Assembly (NCBI GenBank): GCA_947396885.1 | Contig: OX377202.1 | Location: 63,274,643-63,338,642, forward strand | DNA length: 64,000 nucleotides | Reading direction: 5' to 3' | Source of the DNA: Heligmosomoides polygyrus polygyrus | Taxonomy: Eukaryota > Nematoda > Chromadorea > Rhabditida > Heligmosomidae | Part shown: in pieces, positions 1 to 11,648 of the stretch | Layout of the letters: each line of letters starts with the position of its first letter | How positions within the stretch are numbered: position 1 is the stretch's first letter | Notes under the pieces: generated by a model | The model's database searches: none | Seen by the model: only the letters and a program-made list of their open reading frames with translations | What the model was told of the DNA's origin: nothing | Program-made: the position numbers and the translations under genes

Positions 1-300
1 CCGAAACTTTAGCCTTGGGGGTAATCGAGGTCGCTGAACACGAATCTGAAGTTGATCAATCGATATCGATCGATAATATCGATTTTTCGTGTATTTCGTC
101 CAAGCGGTCCGAAACTTTAGCCTTGGGGGTAATCGAGGTCGCTGAACACGAATCTGAAGTTGATCAATCGATATCGATCGATAATATCGATTTTTCGTGT
201 ATTTCGTTCAAGCGGTCCGAAACTTTAGCCTTGGGGGTAATCGAGGTCGCTGAACACGAATCTGAAGTTGATCAATCGATATCGGTCGATATTATCGATC
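1..300 (+). repeat. 108-bp minisatellite with ATCGAT-rich palindromic core
   Basis: About 2.8 units of a 108-bp tandem repeat. Each unit contains an ATCGAT/GATATC-rich palindromic core and a segment reading GGGGGTAATCGAGGTCGC. Because 108 is a multiple of three, an open frame runs through all units and produces a spurious repetitive 115-residue ORF (15-362). The same unit occurs about eight times in reverse orientation at 26,450-27,305. Confidence 0.95.
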
Positions 301-621
301 AATATCGATTGATCAACGTGTTTGGGGATTCAGGTAGACGTACCGAAGACGTCATCCGCTAAGCGGGATCATTGAGGGAGTAACCAGTACCAGTAATGGA
401 AGACCGTATCACTAAGGGTAGAACAGTAATGAGGGACCAATAGATCGCCCTATCATACTATATACTGTACGTGCTGCGAGCCTTTTGTACTCCTAAGTAG
501 GGAAGAAAGCTATACAAGTAGAGCAGCAAGCTTGATGTGATTGTCCTTAGCTTAGTGATACTGCAACATCGCGCGAAGCGCGCAAGTGCGAGGCACGCCG
601 ATAGGCGTGACGGAGCACTTG
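1..621 (+). mobile_element. Helitron-like element A, 3' part (5' end outside window)
   Basis: The segment ends with a short hairpin (CACGCC-GATA-GGCGTG, about 594-609) followed by 12 bases ending in CACTTG, and the next host base is T. This is the usual layout of a Helitron 3' end, although the last four bases are CTTG rather than the canonical CTRR. The final ~310 bp are nearly identical, in reverse orientation, to 24,529-24,840 and clearly related to 38,230-38,560. That identifies a conserved 3' module shared by three elements. Upstream of the module lies a 108-bp minisatellite. No Rep/helicase coding sequence is visible, so this would be a non-autonomous copy. Family assignment is inferred from structure only. 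Confidence 0.7.
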
Positions 622-2342
622 TGTAGTATAACCCGTACCTCTCCCAGATCTGGAACCTTTACCCTATCGAAACTCCGCTCATATGACCTGCTACAGTAAT
701 GTATTGGTGTACTGTTTAACGCCTTTATTTTGGACTTTTCGGTTAATTTGACTTTCACCCTAGAGCGCCAGAGACTGAGCGAATAGTAAAAGCTGAAGTT
801 CCGGTTGAACACAACGGAAAACCCAACGGGTTAGATAGGACCGTAATTCTAGATTACCTTTACTTATTCGAAAAGTGAACAAACTTTTTTTGGGAGAACG
901 CTCTACGCACGTGGAACACTGATGGATACGTTGGCAATCCTAAAGGTGGCAGCATTTTTGACGCTTTCCCGGACTACGTGTTGATAAATCTGACATTTCA
1001 GAAAAGATAACCAAGCGGAGAAAAAGCCTCGGTCTTCACACACTGGCAAGGAGAGCAGAAGCACCATCGGTTCCGTGCAAGGAGGGCCAGTGCGTTTGTC
1101 GATTGAGCGAGGCCTTCCCACGGGATTAGTTACAAGGACGAATTAGGTGACCGGGAAAACGTATGTTCCGTCCTTTGAGTGTCATGGAATGGCAAACACG
1201 TCCGCTCCAATGTGGTGCACATGATTGGCCTCGAAAACGAGAACTGGCAGTCAGCGGAGGGCGGCAGGCAGGCCTGCCTGCTGGCAGGTGATTAAAAGTC
1301 GCAGCACTAATGACTACTCGGTGAGAGACGTGTCGCTGCCGGCGGCGGCGCCATTCGCAAGAATGGACGGACGAGGGCCCCGTCGAAGCTCGGTCCACTT
1401 CCACCCTCACTGGCGCTCCCTTGCGGCGGTTACCTCCCTCCCAGTGCGTAATTAATTTACGAGGAATCGATGCGAGTGACCATGAGCACACAGACTGACC
1501 GCGTTCCACAAGAGGTCGGCGCCCATCGCCGACGGCCGGGCATCTTCAGCAGACACGGGTGGAGAGACAGGTCCCGTAGGCTCCTGAGCGGAGCTGATCA
1601 GCCCGGAGGGCCGGCAAGGGAGCTGGAACGGTAGAGAGTACAGAATGGGATGAACAGGAAATCGATAACAGCGGCATGGTGGTCGGTCGGGTGGGCAGCG
1701 GCCCGACGGAGGTGTGGCCTCGGCCACCCATCGGGTAGAGGTCATCACCGCCGTACTGTATCCCCTTGGACGAACGAAAGCCATGCTCGCTCGACGCTGC
1801 TGCGATCTCCGGCTCGGCCATTCAAAACACCGCAAGTGCGCTCCCTGGGCGAAGAGTTAGTTACTGGCGACTTCTGCTCGATAATTCCACGCTCCGAAAA
1901 TCCGTCAGCAGCCTGTATCAACAACGACTGGCATCTACGCCAGCTGTCTGCACACAGTTCACAGACATTACTTTGCAGCCGGCTGACGCCGAGATGCCCA
2001 ACATTGTTATACTTTTACGTTCCAGATCCTGTGAAAATTGAAACATAGAGAACTGACCATCCAAGGCCTCCAATCACTCAGGATGAAAGTCTTTCTGAGG
2101 TAAGCAATCCACTACGATTCTGTGTACCAGAATTTCAATGCGATTAGGCTCAATGACCGAGAGTTCTTTTTCCCAACAAAGAGAAGTTGTGCTGGCATTT
2201 CGATTCCTCCACTAGTAGCTGGTTAGTGAGATGCAGAGCAAGATTTCTAATGTATGTTTTCTGACCACGCACAACACATACCTTATCCCTAAAGGGTAAC
2301 CAAAAAGAGGAGTAAGGAGGGCAAAGTATTGTAATTACGGGT
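622..2342. other. unassigned sequence, GC-rich from about 1,100 to 1,900
   Basis: No recognisable protein domain, RNA gene or repeat. Several overlapping ORFs in the GC-rich part on both strands look like open frames produced by base composition. Confidence 0.5.
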
Positions 2343-2933
2343 ATGGCCCAGGGGAGTGTTGTTGTTGGAAATCACAACGATCACCTTTTAATTCTCCGCT
2401 GGTCATTCCTTTCATCCTTATTCCTTTGCGATGGACGTCAACCGTGGGATCAGGCGGTCAGGGCTCCCTATATGCTCGTGTTCCGATCGCCCTCATCTCT
2501 ACGACGATTACTCACGACGTCACGTCCATACGAAAATCACTGTGACAGGATGAACTGCATTGTCTTTGAAGGAGAGGACCAAATATGCCAGATGAGGGGT
2601 GTGGTGTACAAAGTGGTTTGTTTGGGTTGTGACGAATTTTATATAGGAGAAACGGCAAGACCACTTCGTAAGAAAATGGAGGAACATCTCAGAGCTCTGC
2701 GTAGGCCGCAAAGCTACCCATACAATCCATTCTCGAAGCACTGTACCCTCAGGCACACAAGGGACCCACAACTAAGAGTGTCAATTCTCTGCAAGAACCT
2801 GTCGGTTACGGTGGAGAGGGAGATTCAAGTAGCGCTGGAAATACAACGATGGAGACCGCCGATCAACAACAAGGAGGAGATGAAGATGGCTATGAACCTT
2901 ATCACTCTATGGAGCCAGATCAGTGACAGCTGA
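2343..2933 (+). CDS. GIY-YIG endonuclease C-terminal part of a Penelope-like element
   Basis: The 196-residue ORF carries a GIY-YIG nuclease domain in its C-terminal half. It reads GVVYKVVCLGCDEFYIGET at about residues 86-104, then a basic helix with R and EH residues (RPLRKKMEEHL). Further on are EREIQVALEI, which supplies the likely metal-binding glutamate, and PPINNKEE. A cysteine cluster (CDRMNC, CQ, CLGC) precedes and overlaps the domain, as in Penelope-like elements, where this nuclease follows the reverse transcriptase and nicks target DNA. No reverse transcriptase was recognised upstream, so the element is probably 5'-truncated. The first ~60 residues have no clear match and the ATG may not be the true start. 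The frame is unbroken through the nuclease domain, so the insertion may be fairly recent or the ORF retained. Confidence 0.75.
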   Translation: MAQGSVVVGNHNDHLLILRWSFLSSLFLCDGRQPWDQAVRAPYMLVFRSPSSLRRLLTTSRPYENHCDRMNCIVFEGEDQICQMRGVVYKVVCLGCDEFYIGETARPLRKKMEEHLRALRRPQSYPYNPFSKHCTLRHTRDPQLRVSILCKNLSVTVEREIQVALEIQRWRPPINNKEEMKMAMNLITLWSQISDS

Positions 2934-2976
2934 GGATGGTTGCGACGCAAGAGCGACCGGTCACACCCCGCCATCC

Positions 2977-2984
2977 TATAAATA
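2977..2984 (+). promoter_or_regulatory. TATA-like box in the PLE 3' region
   Basis: TATAAATA lies 44 bp after the endonuclease stop and 133 bp before the hairpin-GAAAC motif. PLE copies are often organised with promoter sequence in terminal repeats, so this could drive a tandem or downstream copy. That role is inferred. Confidence 0.4.
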
Positions 2985-3109
2985 GCAAGTGCGCGTCCCT
3001 ATTCCTTCATTTTCGTTCTCAACCACCCCTCCCCTCTGTTGAGCTCAGGTTAGATCCTTTGCGTTTTAGACGCTGTGTTGTATAGGAAATGTAATAGTAC
3101 TTTATAGAC

Positions 3110-3141
3110 CTGAAGAAGGGCTTATGGCCCGAAACGTCGTC
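3110..3141 (+). other. hammerhead-like hairpin motif of the PLE
   Basis: The order is CTGAAGA, an extra A, a GGGC/GCCC stem with a UUAUG loop, then GAAAC, then GTCGTC. This resembles the hammerhead core (CUGANGA, stem II, GAAA, short stem III, NUH site). Stem III could be A-U and C-G closing a GUC triloop before a GUC cleavage triplet. Two points weaken the match: one extra A beside stem II, and no clear complementarity for stem I. PLEs are known to carry hammerhead motifs. The same hairpin recurs on the minus strand at 53,289-53,315 and in weaker form at 12,599-12,633. Confidence 0.45.
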
Positions 3142-3330
3142 AGTGAACATTGACATCGAGCTTCGTGAAGGAACATTGAAATTGTAATTTTCGTCAAATC
3201 AATTGAACGAAAACACAGCGCCCATATTTCACGCTTCATAGCGCATACTTCTGAGCTGTCCGAGCATGACAATGGAGAAGACATGGAATAGTCAGAGGCA
3301 CAAGAAAGTAACTGCTGGTGCACCAATATC

Positions 3331-5939
3331 GCTTGTCTTTGGCCTCGGTTTCGGGAACGAGCTCATTGTGAGGGATTGAACGAACTGCGGCGCTAAGCGG
3401 CGACGGCGTTCGCAAACATGGATTCCCCAGGAGGAATGTGTTCCCTTCATCTCGAATTATCGAGGGCGATCCATGTGAGGGAGGATGGTGCGAGGCGGGT
3501 TTTCGCTAGGGAAGGACTCATGGTTAGCAGAGAGAGGATGAGTGGACAAAAACGATGCGGCGCGTCAAGGTGACGCCGGACGGCAAGACAAAGGCCGTCA
3601 AAACAGCACCGAGGGCAGGTTCGCCCTCCAAAATGTCGCTGACGGAGAATGGATGCCAGCCATCTATCGGCCATCGCACGCCAGCCCCAGCGGTGTCGGT
3701 GAGGTAACTCTATAGCCGCGAGAGTAACTGCAACTGCGAAGCGGACGGGGAGAAGGGCTCGATGCGCCGGCGAATCCATCAAGAAGGGGTCTTGAACGAC
3801 ACTCGCCGGATTTATGCCGCATTTATGCAAATTTCAAGAGAATTCTGCCGTAGAATGAGAGATTGTTGACGTCGACACCAGTATTGCAGCCAAGCTATCA
3901 CAAGCAGAACACTAGAAAATGACCAGCACAGCTCGACAACATTGACATTGACAGAGCCTGCGAAACGGAAATCGGTGAACGCTTGAAGGAGCCGAGAACA
4001 CGCCGCCTGGCAGTAATTGTATGAGTGGATTAAGCGTCGAGGAGCAGAGGGTTGGGAAGAGACAGTGATCGGCGATGCTGCGGTCGCTTCAGAAGGTGCC
4101 AGCTGGAGCAGCTTAATAGGACAGCGCGATGATGAAACGGGGATCAGTCGCTCTGGGGGATAATCGCTTCGACGCAGTCACCTTGAGAAGCAGCATTCGA
4201 ATTTCTACTCGCAAAAAACACTCTTCTTTTCACGCCGCTTTAGCTACACGGAGCTAGCAGAACAGGGGGCTCTAATTCTCAGAGCTCTTTAATTAAGCAC
4301 GACACCAAAACCTACGTGAACCATCATACAGTATACGTCGTGACATGGGATGCTCGTAAGCCGGCATGTCGCCCGCAATGAAGTGCGGATTGGAAAAGGC
4401 GGGGTGAAGGCACTAGAAAAGCGAACCCCGTGACAAAGCGGAACAAGCGCTGGAGTGCTAGAAGTTAGCAAAGGTAAACAAATTCTGAGGTGGGCGAGTA
4501 GCAGTAATGCACGATCCGAGTACGAAACGTGAGAAGAAAACGAGATGGCTTTAATAACACGGGCGCTGACGGGCGTGCTCGCGTGTAGTGTCAGTGGACG
4601 CGAGTGGTGCGCAAGATGAATCATTCAGAGAGAAGCAGGCAAAGGGGTGAGAGCAAGCACATGGGATGGGAGACACTGAAGCTATCCTCCCCCTCCCCCC
4701 CCTTCCCCGGGTCCGAATTCCTCGCATGCACGGGGTAAGCTCGCTGTGGATCGTGAAGGAAGAACCAGATGCCTATTAGCGCTAATGCTGCATCTTGCAA
4801 CTGCGGGGCCTCCTCCAGGTCGACGTCTGAAGAGGTATCTAATTTGTTACCTACTAGTTATGCAATTAGAAGAGGACGGTTGTCGACAGATGGTTTTGTG
4901 AGCATTCGAGAGCATCCCTTTAATTACAGCCTTTCGCATTCATACCATTGTTAGTACATAGTAATGATCTAAAACGCTAGCAGAATCAAGCAGCCTCTTA
5001 TGGTGGGATGTTCCGCTCCTACTCTTTGTAAAGAAATCGATTAGAGCTTAAACGTTTTAGGGTATATAAAAAGTTTCCAATTTGATTAGAAAAGTGTCCA
5101 GTTGAAGTGTCCAGTTCGCTGTTTGTAAGTTGAGTTCTGAGTTTTTCTCCTATTCGTGTTCTTTCCGGGCAGCTTTTTCGCGGCCTGTTCTGGCATTGTT
5201 GGCACATCCCTATGGATGTGTTGATAATAAATAATAATAAATAAATATTAAGGACTTGGTTGTTGCTTAGCTGTTTTTTGAAAAATTGGCTGAACCTGCC
5301 CACATTAATTTTGAACTATTCGGAGTGCTTAGACTTAGTGTTGGCAGGCCTTGACGCAGTTCTTGCGTTTAGAGCTAACGATCAAGCTGAAGATTTGTAC
5401 ACATAACAATAAACTATGATCAAGGCAGATCAGGGCTTGCCTAGTCGTACCACTCAGGTTATGGACAGGAAGGCCTGTACGAAGTGTTGCACTGTTCCAT
5501 GACAAGGCAGGCTGAGTGCAGGCGATACGCCATTTACGGCGTCACCGCCACCGGTGCACTCCATTTGCAATTGCGAAGAAGAGCTAACTTGGTTTTAATG
5601 CGTACTCGCCGTCTTGTAGTCAGACAGGCATTAGTGGGCTCCAAGTTTTCGACTTGCGAAATCAAGTTATTCTTTGCAACAGCTTTCTTCTAAGGCAGGA
5701 GCCCTTTCGAAATATTATTAGATCAAAGACGAGACTAAAATAGCGTGTTGAATGAAGGGAATGCTGACACTCCTCATCTGGGCGATGAATAAATCATGAG
5801 CTCTAAAGGCACGACATAGTTTTGTTGAGGGGAAAGGTAAGCGTTGAACAGCTTGTAAAGCTGGTCAATGCAGAGAATTTGACGGTGCGAATAACAGCGT
5901 AATTGATCTGAGAGGTGGACCACTGATAACAGTGCCTGC
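3331..5939. other. unassigned sequence
   Basis: No supported gene. A short A+T tail of ATAATAAATAA type at 5,222-5,252 may be the 3' end of a decayed LINE on the plus strand. The rest shows no recognisable element. Confidence 0.45.
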
Positions 5940-6180
5940 GCTTAAGAAATCAGATTTTCCAGGCTTGGTGTTCTCTTGACATACCGCGGAATCCAGTCGG
6001 TAACGGCTCTCGTCCAGCGGGTGTCTGCTAAGCGCTTTACGTGGCCGGCCCACCTAGTTTTCGACGACCTGGCCCATGCGACGGCGTCTCTGATCTTTGA
6101 ACGTCGACGAAGCTCGAAACTCCGTAGGCCTTCTCTCACTTGCGTGAGTCGTGTCACTCGGAGCATTCGGTAGCTTAGTT
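5940..6180 (-). pseudogene. RTE-type LINE reverse transcriptase, C-terminal fragment
   Basis: The minus strand encodes a 74-residue piece with SKTRWAGHVKRLADTRWTRA followed by TDWIPRYVKRT. The pattern of a tryptophan-rich RWAGH motif followed by RWTRAVTDWIPR is characteristic of the C-terminal end of nematode RTE-type reverse transcriptases. The catalytic RT region is absent and the usual following motif is missing, so this is a truncated relic. Confidence 0.75.
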
Positions 6181-7989
6181 TCAGTAAACCGAGAGAAATT
6201 CGTAGCTTTGAAAATCATTAGAAATTTAAAAGCATATTGAGAGCTCAATTTGAAGCCAGCATTTTTTTAATAGTCCGGCGCCTTTGCCAAAAGAGCCTCG
6301 TTTAAGGTTTGAAATATTGAGGTTCCCGTTATAAAAAAGGTGATAACGAAATGGAAGTGCAGCTGCACCAGTAGACCTTCCACTTAGGCTGTTTTGGTCC
6401 AAGTGAAATAGCAACGATTCTTTTTTCGTTAGTTTTTCGAAAGTTTTTCTTGCGACCAAAAAACAATCGATTCGGCATAATGTGATCTTTTGGTTCTGGT
6501 TTGCTGGCGTACGTAACCGCGGTAAAGGCAACCGACTCACTGTTCTCATTACTTAAGATCTCGGACACCCGTGGAGCCACTGCGTGGGTTGCAGGGCAGG
6601 ATAAAGGACTGAAAGCGCAGCCAGTGCCCTGCACCGCCTGATGACGGTGAATGGGAAGGGAGTAGACGGGGGTTAGGTCATGGGAGGAAACAGACGTAGC
6701 ACGGGTCACACACGTGAATGCAGCGCACATAAGCGCCCTTCATTAAGGACCCTCGGCGAAGCGAGCGAGAGCGAATGCAAATCAGAAATACAATATCTGC
6801 AGGAAAGCGCTGCATCTGTGTCGGGAAGGGCGTGCGACGGATGGATGCCATCCGAGACGCTCGGGCACGGAGAAATGCTCGGGAGATTTTTAGTGAATTA
6901 CGAAGCCCCTCGGAGACAGCGCAGTCGATAACGGGGAAGCGGTGACTATCGTCGAGGAAATGGTTCATGCGATGAAGATGAGGTGCTGACAGATGGGAGG
7001 GGGTAAACGAAGGCTATTCGTCGTCGCTAATGCGTTTTTCCGTATGGAGACGGACAAGGGGTGGTGCTCGCCCCCGACTCGTCCGTTCGCTCCCACAATG
7101 AGGAGTCATTAGGGAGTGATTCCTCGAAGAGGCCGCCGTCGTGGGCACACGCAACCACTGACCTCACGTGAGGTTAGCCGAGAACATGTGGGATAGCGCG
7201 GCTGAGGTAAGGTTAATCGATGGTCAAAGTAACAAGATGGGGACCAGCAGGCTATGGCGACAGTGTTCGAGAGGTTCATTACGGAAATGCAGCGCCGGAA
7301 TGAATGAAAGCGTCAAAGGCCTGCACTTTGGGGCGAATCAAGGAGCCGTTCGGAGGAGAAGGACACGAGAGTGAAAGGCGTGCGGCTGCGGTGACATTTC
7401 CGCTCATTATGGTCTGTCTAAGTATGCGATATGAGCCAATTCTGTCGTCGTCGTGGCGCTGGGATATTGCCGACCATCATTTATGACGCCCGCGCAAGAA
7501 TTGATCTGGCTAATGAGTGACGAATTGGTTTCAGGCATATGTCCAAAAAATCAGAGTTTTTCTCGAAAACAAGACCGAGTCAGCTAATTTGTACAAGCTA
7601 TGACGTCCGTGCCATACTGTGTGTTGGTGACGAAGTCGGAGGAGACCTGAACTCGCGTGCGACCTCCAATCGATCATCATGTGTTCGGGTGCCGCGCATG
7701 TCATTTAACCATTCCATCCATCCCGGTCTGTGAGTTCGTACTTGACTAGAAAGTTGCCTATCACATGTTCTTTATCGCTTGAAAACGGCATTTCGTTGTG
7801 TAGGCCAAATACTTGTCTGAACTGCGTCCGAAACACTCCACAGAAATAGCATCCGTAGTGAATTCCTCACAAGGATTGATTGTTTGCAACTCTTGTGGAA
7901 CCACTATCGCAGAGACTAGCAACATAAAGGCGAGCGGCGTTAATGAATCCACGCATTCTTATTTTACTGGAGGCAATCTAATCGGGTAT
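6181..7989. other. unassigned sequence
   Basis: No recognisable gene or element. A segment near 7,630-7,700 weakly resembles a tRNA-SINE head (GAAGTCGGAGGAGACC) but is too diverged to call. Confidence 0.4.
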
Positions 7990-8240
7990 TTGGCCTAAAC
8001 AATAACCTGCGGTGGCCGGTTGGTGGACATGTAAGTGCTTCGTCCTTTGCGCGTAATTTGAGTACAGTTTACTGACCCCGGAAAGATGGAAGACCTGGTT
8101 GGCTTGTGTGGAAACGCGAAGAAAGAATCTAATCGTAAGGTATATGTCGCGAAAACGGGCAGCATTGTGCAGTGCGAACGCCTCACCCAATCTGACCGCA
8201 TTGAATGGACATGCCATTCAGAGAGGGCGTGTACAGTCGC
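7990..8240 (-). repeat. tRNA-derived SINE, diverged copy
   Basis: The plus-strand segment ACTGACCCCGGAAAGATGG followed by AAGACCTGGTTGGCTTG is the complement of the conserved SINE middle (compare 39,718-39,756). Its head and tail are poorly preserved. Confidence 0.6.
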
Positions 8241-8805
8241 AACTCTGATCTGCTGGTATGTGTTTGGCTCGTGCTCCGTTTGGTTATTGTTGGCTGGCGC
8301 GCTCCCACCTACCACTGCTGCTCACCTTCGCGACATGTTCCGAACCTAAAATCGAGGACCACACGAGATCGATCTTCTCCTCCGATTGCGCCATCACGCA
8401 CACAATATTGGCATAGGAAGGGACCCAAACGACTGCCGAAAAATTAATTTTCTAAATGGTTGGAATGGTGAACAATTAAGAGCGAGCAGGCTGCAGTCAA
8501 AGTAGACAACAACTGGCAGGAACAGATGCCCGTCGAACAGTCACGGTAACCGCGTTTGCAGTGGTTCAGAAACGCTTCCCGAAACCATTCACGAGGATAT
8601 CATAGCGTGGGCCCCACCGAAGTGAAAGAACCGTCGTGAAAAAGGTGAAAGTAGACCATAGGTATGGAAGCTAGAACTTTCTGCTTTTGTATTCTTTACT
8701 TGACCGCCATCAACCGAGGGTAGGGAGGCTGTCCTCTATTGTTCCTTCATAGGTGGCAGGTTTACTTTATGCAGTTGCAACAAACACACTAATGACGTGG
8801 ACGCG

Positions 8806-9075
8806 TGGTAGCGCAATCGGAGGCGGCGCCGGCTCCCGCTTGCACCCCGAATCGAGGTTCATGATTCAGTTCCCGCCAGGCTAACCAAGACCTCCTTAGG
8901 ACTCGGCAAATTGATACAGGCTTATGCGGGAACAACGGAATATCGACAGGTTCATCAGCCGGCCAACGTGAGTAGTTGAGTAAGCAAAACACGCATTTAA
9001 ATGCCCTCGACTACTCCGCGTAGAAGTACATAGAATGGGCATTCCACGAAGGGCTCATTAAACGCCAACCTATGA
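8806..9075 (+). repeat. tRNA-derived SINE copy
   Basis: It starts with a pol III A-box-like head (GGTAGCGCAATCGGAGG), continues with a B-box-like stretch (GAGGTTCATGATTCAG) and the conserved CCGCCAGGCTAACCAAG middle. The 3' part contains GTAGAAGTAC...GGGCATTCCACGAAGGG, matching the 3' part of the better-preserved copy at 35,012-35,306. Confidence 0.75.
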
Positions 9076-10206
9076 TCTATATTTGTTCCCAAATTCTTAA
9101 TTTTGAACGCTTTTGGATTGATGGATGGAATGTTATCAGAAACAAGGCAGAGTTACTAGTTATCATATCATCTTCGGAACTTCGTTATCTTGATAAATGT
9201 CTCAGAAACCTAAGCTGAGCGTTTCGGAAAGAGATGAGGATAAAAAAGCAGAAAAAGAAAAAAGAAAAAGAAAAAAAGACTCTTCCAAGAGTGTTCATCC
9301 TTTTCCAATGAAAACGTCTTCATCACATACCATACAAATTTTAATGTTTCGTCAGAATAGGATAGACCAGAAGAAGGCCATGTGTACTTCGAAACAGTTG
9401 TAAACCATACCAACCGGCAGTTTTATAAATTGACGTCAGCCGGATCATGACTAATGGAACCAACTACTGTGACGTCGCTTGAAGGTTCTGCTAGCGGTGT
9501 GTCTTTAGTCCTTCCAAGTAACTCTTTGCAGCTGCAGTGGAATCGAGGATATAAACGGACCAGGAGTATTTCAGCGGAAAAGCTCCTACACTCGCTGACT
9601 CGTCAGTTGGTCATCTATTTAGTGAATCATTAAGTTTCGATGATGAGCGGAATCCATGGATGAGAGGGACGCAATGGGTCGTGACGAAAAGCCGTAGAAC
9701 TTACTCTATGACTTCGCCCTATACATCATGAACCTTCAGAATTCCGCTCAGGGAAGCACGAAAATGACCTGTTTCTTTCGTGTAGTGTGCTGATCTACAG
9801 CATCGGCACAACCTAGCTTCTGGAGAACATTTTTTGACAGCGACCATTTAACACGATTGTCATTCCTCTTTTGGAGGATCTAGGCAAAGTTCTAGTTCTA
9901 TTGGCACTACAAAATGTTTACGAATTCCACTCTCGAGCATAAAACATTGGGCAGCCTAGTGGAGCGTAGTCAAACATCAAAAAGACTTTTTTGAAAGAAG
10001 GAATTTCCCCCGCCCGTCCGTCATGTTAGCAGTACATGCTGTTGTTGTTGAATTGTCTGTTTTGTTTAGAAGTTTGATTTCAATTGTTCAAGCCATGTCA
10101 GATCAGATGCAAGAGCAAATCCCGGTCTGTATCCAGAAAATTGGCAACATATGTAACAACTCTTCCCAGTTTTCTCGAGGACCTGATCTTGAGGCGTAGT
10201 CACTTC

Positions 10207-10209
<3 letters not shown>

Positions 10210-10258
<49 letters not shown>
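10210..10258. repeat. (AT)n microsatellite
   Basis: About 24 uninterrupted AT dinucleotides, followed by imperfect TATATA stretches to about 10,310. Confidence 0.98.
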
Positions 10259-10260
<2 letters not shown>

Positions 10261-10385
10261 CAGATATTTACAGTATATATAAGAGATATTTACAGTATAT
10301 ATATATAATGCTGCAAAAAGTTACCTAAAGCCGTTCCTTCATCAAATCTCGATGGAAGCCAAAAAATGCATATTAGCAGCGAAGC

Positions 10386-10445
10386 ACTAGGATGGAACCC
10401 CGACCACGCGACTGCGAGTCATTATCACTACCATTGAAACCCTTG
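10386..10445 (-). repeat. tRNA-like sequence, pseudogene or SINE head
   Basis: On the minus strand the segment reads AATGGTAGTGATAATGACTC and then GCGTGGTCGGGGTTCCATCC. This resembles a tRNA D-arm followed by a T-arm (B-box GGGGTTCCATCC). The acceptor ends do not pair convincingly, so it is not called as a functional tRNA. Confidence 0.4.
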
Positions 10446-11648
10446 CTTTTGATCGCTTGACCCCCCCCCCCAACTTCTTAGCCATGGCAACATGGAGTGC
10501 ACATAACTCGCCGCCTCAAGGAATCAGCAAAAATGGCAAGTGTTTGCTACTACCTGAAGAGTGAGAGCTCTTCCTGTATGATTTGCTTCTACCGTTGTCA
10601 CATCGTTCGGAGACCTCTCTGGTCAGCTGTTAGGTAAAACGTTGCACTGCGGATGTCGTCCATCTGAAGACTCACTCGTGGCTCACTCTGATTTGTGCAT
10701 GCGGACGCAAAGCATGGAATGACGTTTTAGCAGGAACAGCTTTGGCAACAACGGTCAAAGGTGTTTTTTGTCTCCCTCCTTATTTCCCCACCTTTTTCTA
10801 CCACGTTTTCTCACTGTGGCAGCGTCTGCTCAGCTGGAGTCTTTAGCTTTCCCGATCCAACGCTTGATCTGGGTAGATACTAACTGCCTCCAAACCCACG
10901 TTTAGCTGCGGCACCTCTACAGTGGACTGAAAGGCACACCGATGGTCTGTCGTCTCTACTGCACGCCATGCTCTACGTCTGCCCTGATAACGCGTCATCT
11001 GCCGAAAACTCCACTTTTCATGTTCCCGTCAAGTGTGAAGGACGCACTAGCGCTGAAACAGGTTGTGCTTTTGACGCCTAGTAGGGAAGAGATGTAAGGC
11101 GATCTAAAGTACTGAGAACGGCACTCCTTTCACATCTCTCTATGTCTGGACGGGACAAGTTATTCACAAGACACATTCTCAACAGATTATCCAATAGGTC
11201 CAGACTCATCAAAAGCCCCAAGTCGGAAGCAGCCGAGAATACTGACCTCCCTCTCCAGCAGCAAAAAAGGATGCGTAAAATTTAGAATAGCTGAAGGCAG
11301 GTTGCAGACCTTGAAGAGGGTGAAAATTTCAGTAATTGCAGAAACAATCCGTCAGCGTGTATGAACGGCAACAACACCAACAGAAGGAATATTTTTGCGA
11401 GGTGAAGCTTGACACAAGGCGGCTCCCAAGAAATGCTTTGGAGCTGGAATACTTTGGAGATTCATTCTTGAGCCATTAAGAGTTGTCGCAGTCGCCACTC
11501 AACGCCTGCTAGGTTCATGTTTCATTGTGTGATTATTTTCTATTCTGTTTCAGAGCACCACACGACACCGACTTACCAGGAAGTGAATCCTCATGGTCAG
11601 CTGAAGAAGACGATCATTAAAAAGGAAGCAATGTGTGTGGAATCTCAC

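Larger units (their letters stand above)
2934..3330 (+). mobile_element. 3' region of the Penelope-like element
   Basis: This non-coding tail follows the GIY-YIG stop codon. It contains a TATA-like box and a hairpin-GAAAC motif, described separately. A second PLE remnant at 53,240-53,840 has the same order and nearly the same spacing, so these parts belong to the element and are not host sequence. The 3' boundary is not precisely defined. Confidence 0.55.
9076..11648. other. unassigned sequence downstream of the last visible ptp-3 exon
   Basis: This stretch lies 3' of the FN4 exon and should be ptp-3 intron if the gene continues. I found no FN-III, transmembrane or phosphatase coding sequence. 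A lysine-rich ORF at 9,197-9,403 follows an AAAAG-rich tract and is not convincing. Confidence 0.4.

Noticed and set aside
1..300. CRISPR array
   Set aside because: Units are contiguous 108-bp tandem copies with no spacers; the sequence is eukaryotic.
9197..9403. Lysine-rich 68-codon ORF (AEKEKRKRKKDSSK) as a gene or exon
   Set aside because: The lysines come from an AAAAAG-rich tract and there are no supporting splice or neighbour signals. The possibility of a small exon remains but is weak.
10386..10445. Functional tRNA gene on the minus strand
   Set aside because: T-arm-like sequence only; acceptor stem not formed.
1..11648. Remaining ptp-3 exons (FN5 onwards, transmembrane, phosphatase domains)
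   Set aside because: I looked for FN-III, membrane and PTP signature sequences on the minus strand and found none that could be supported.
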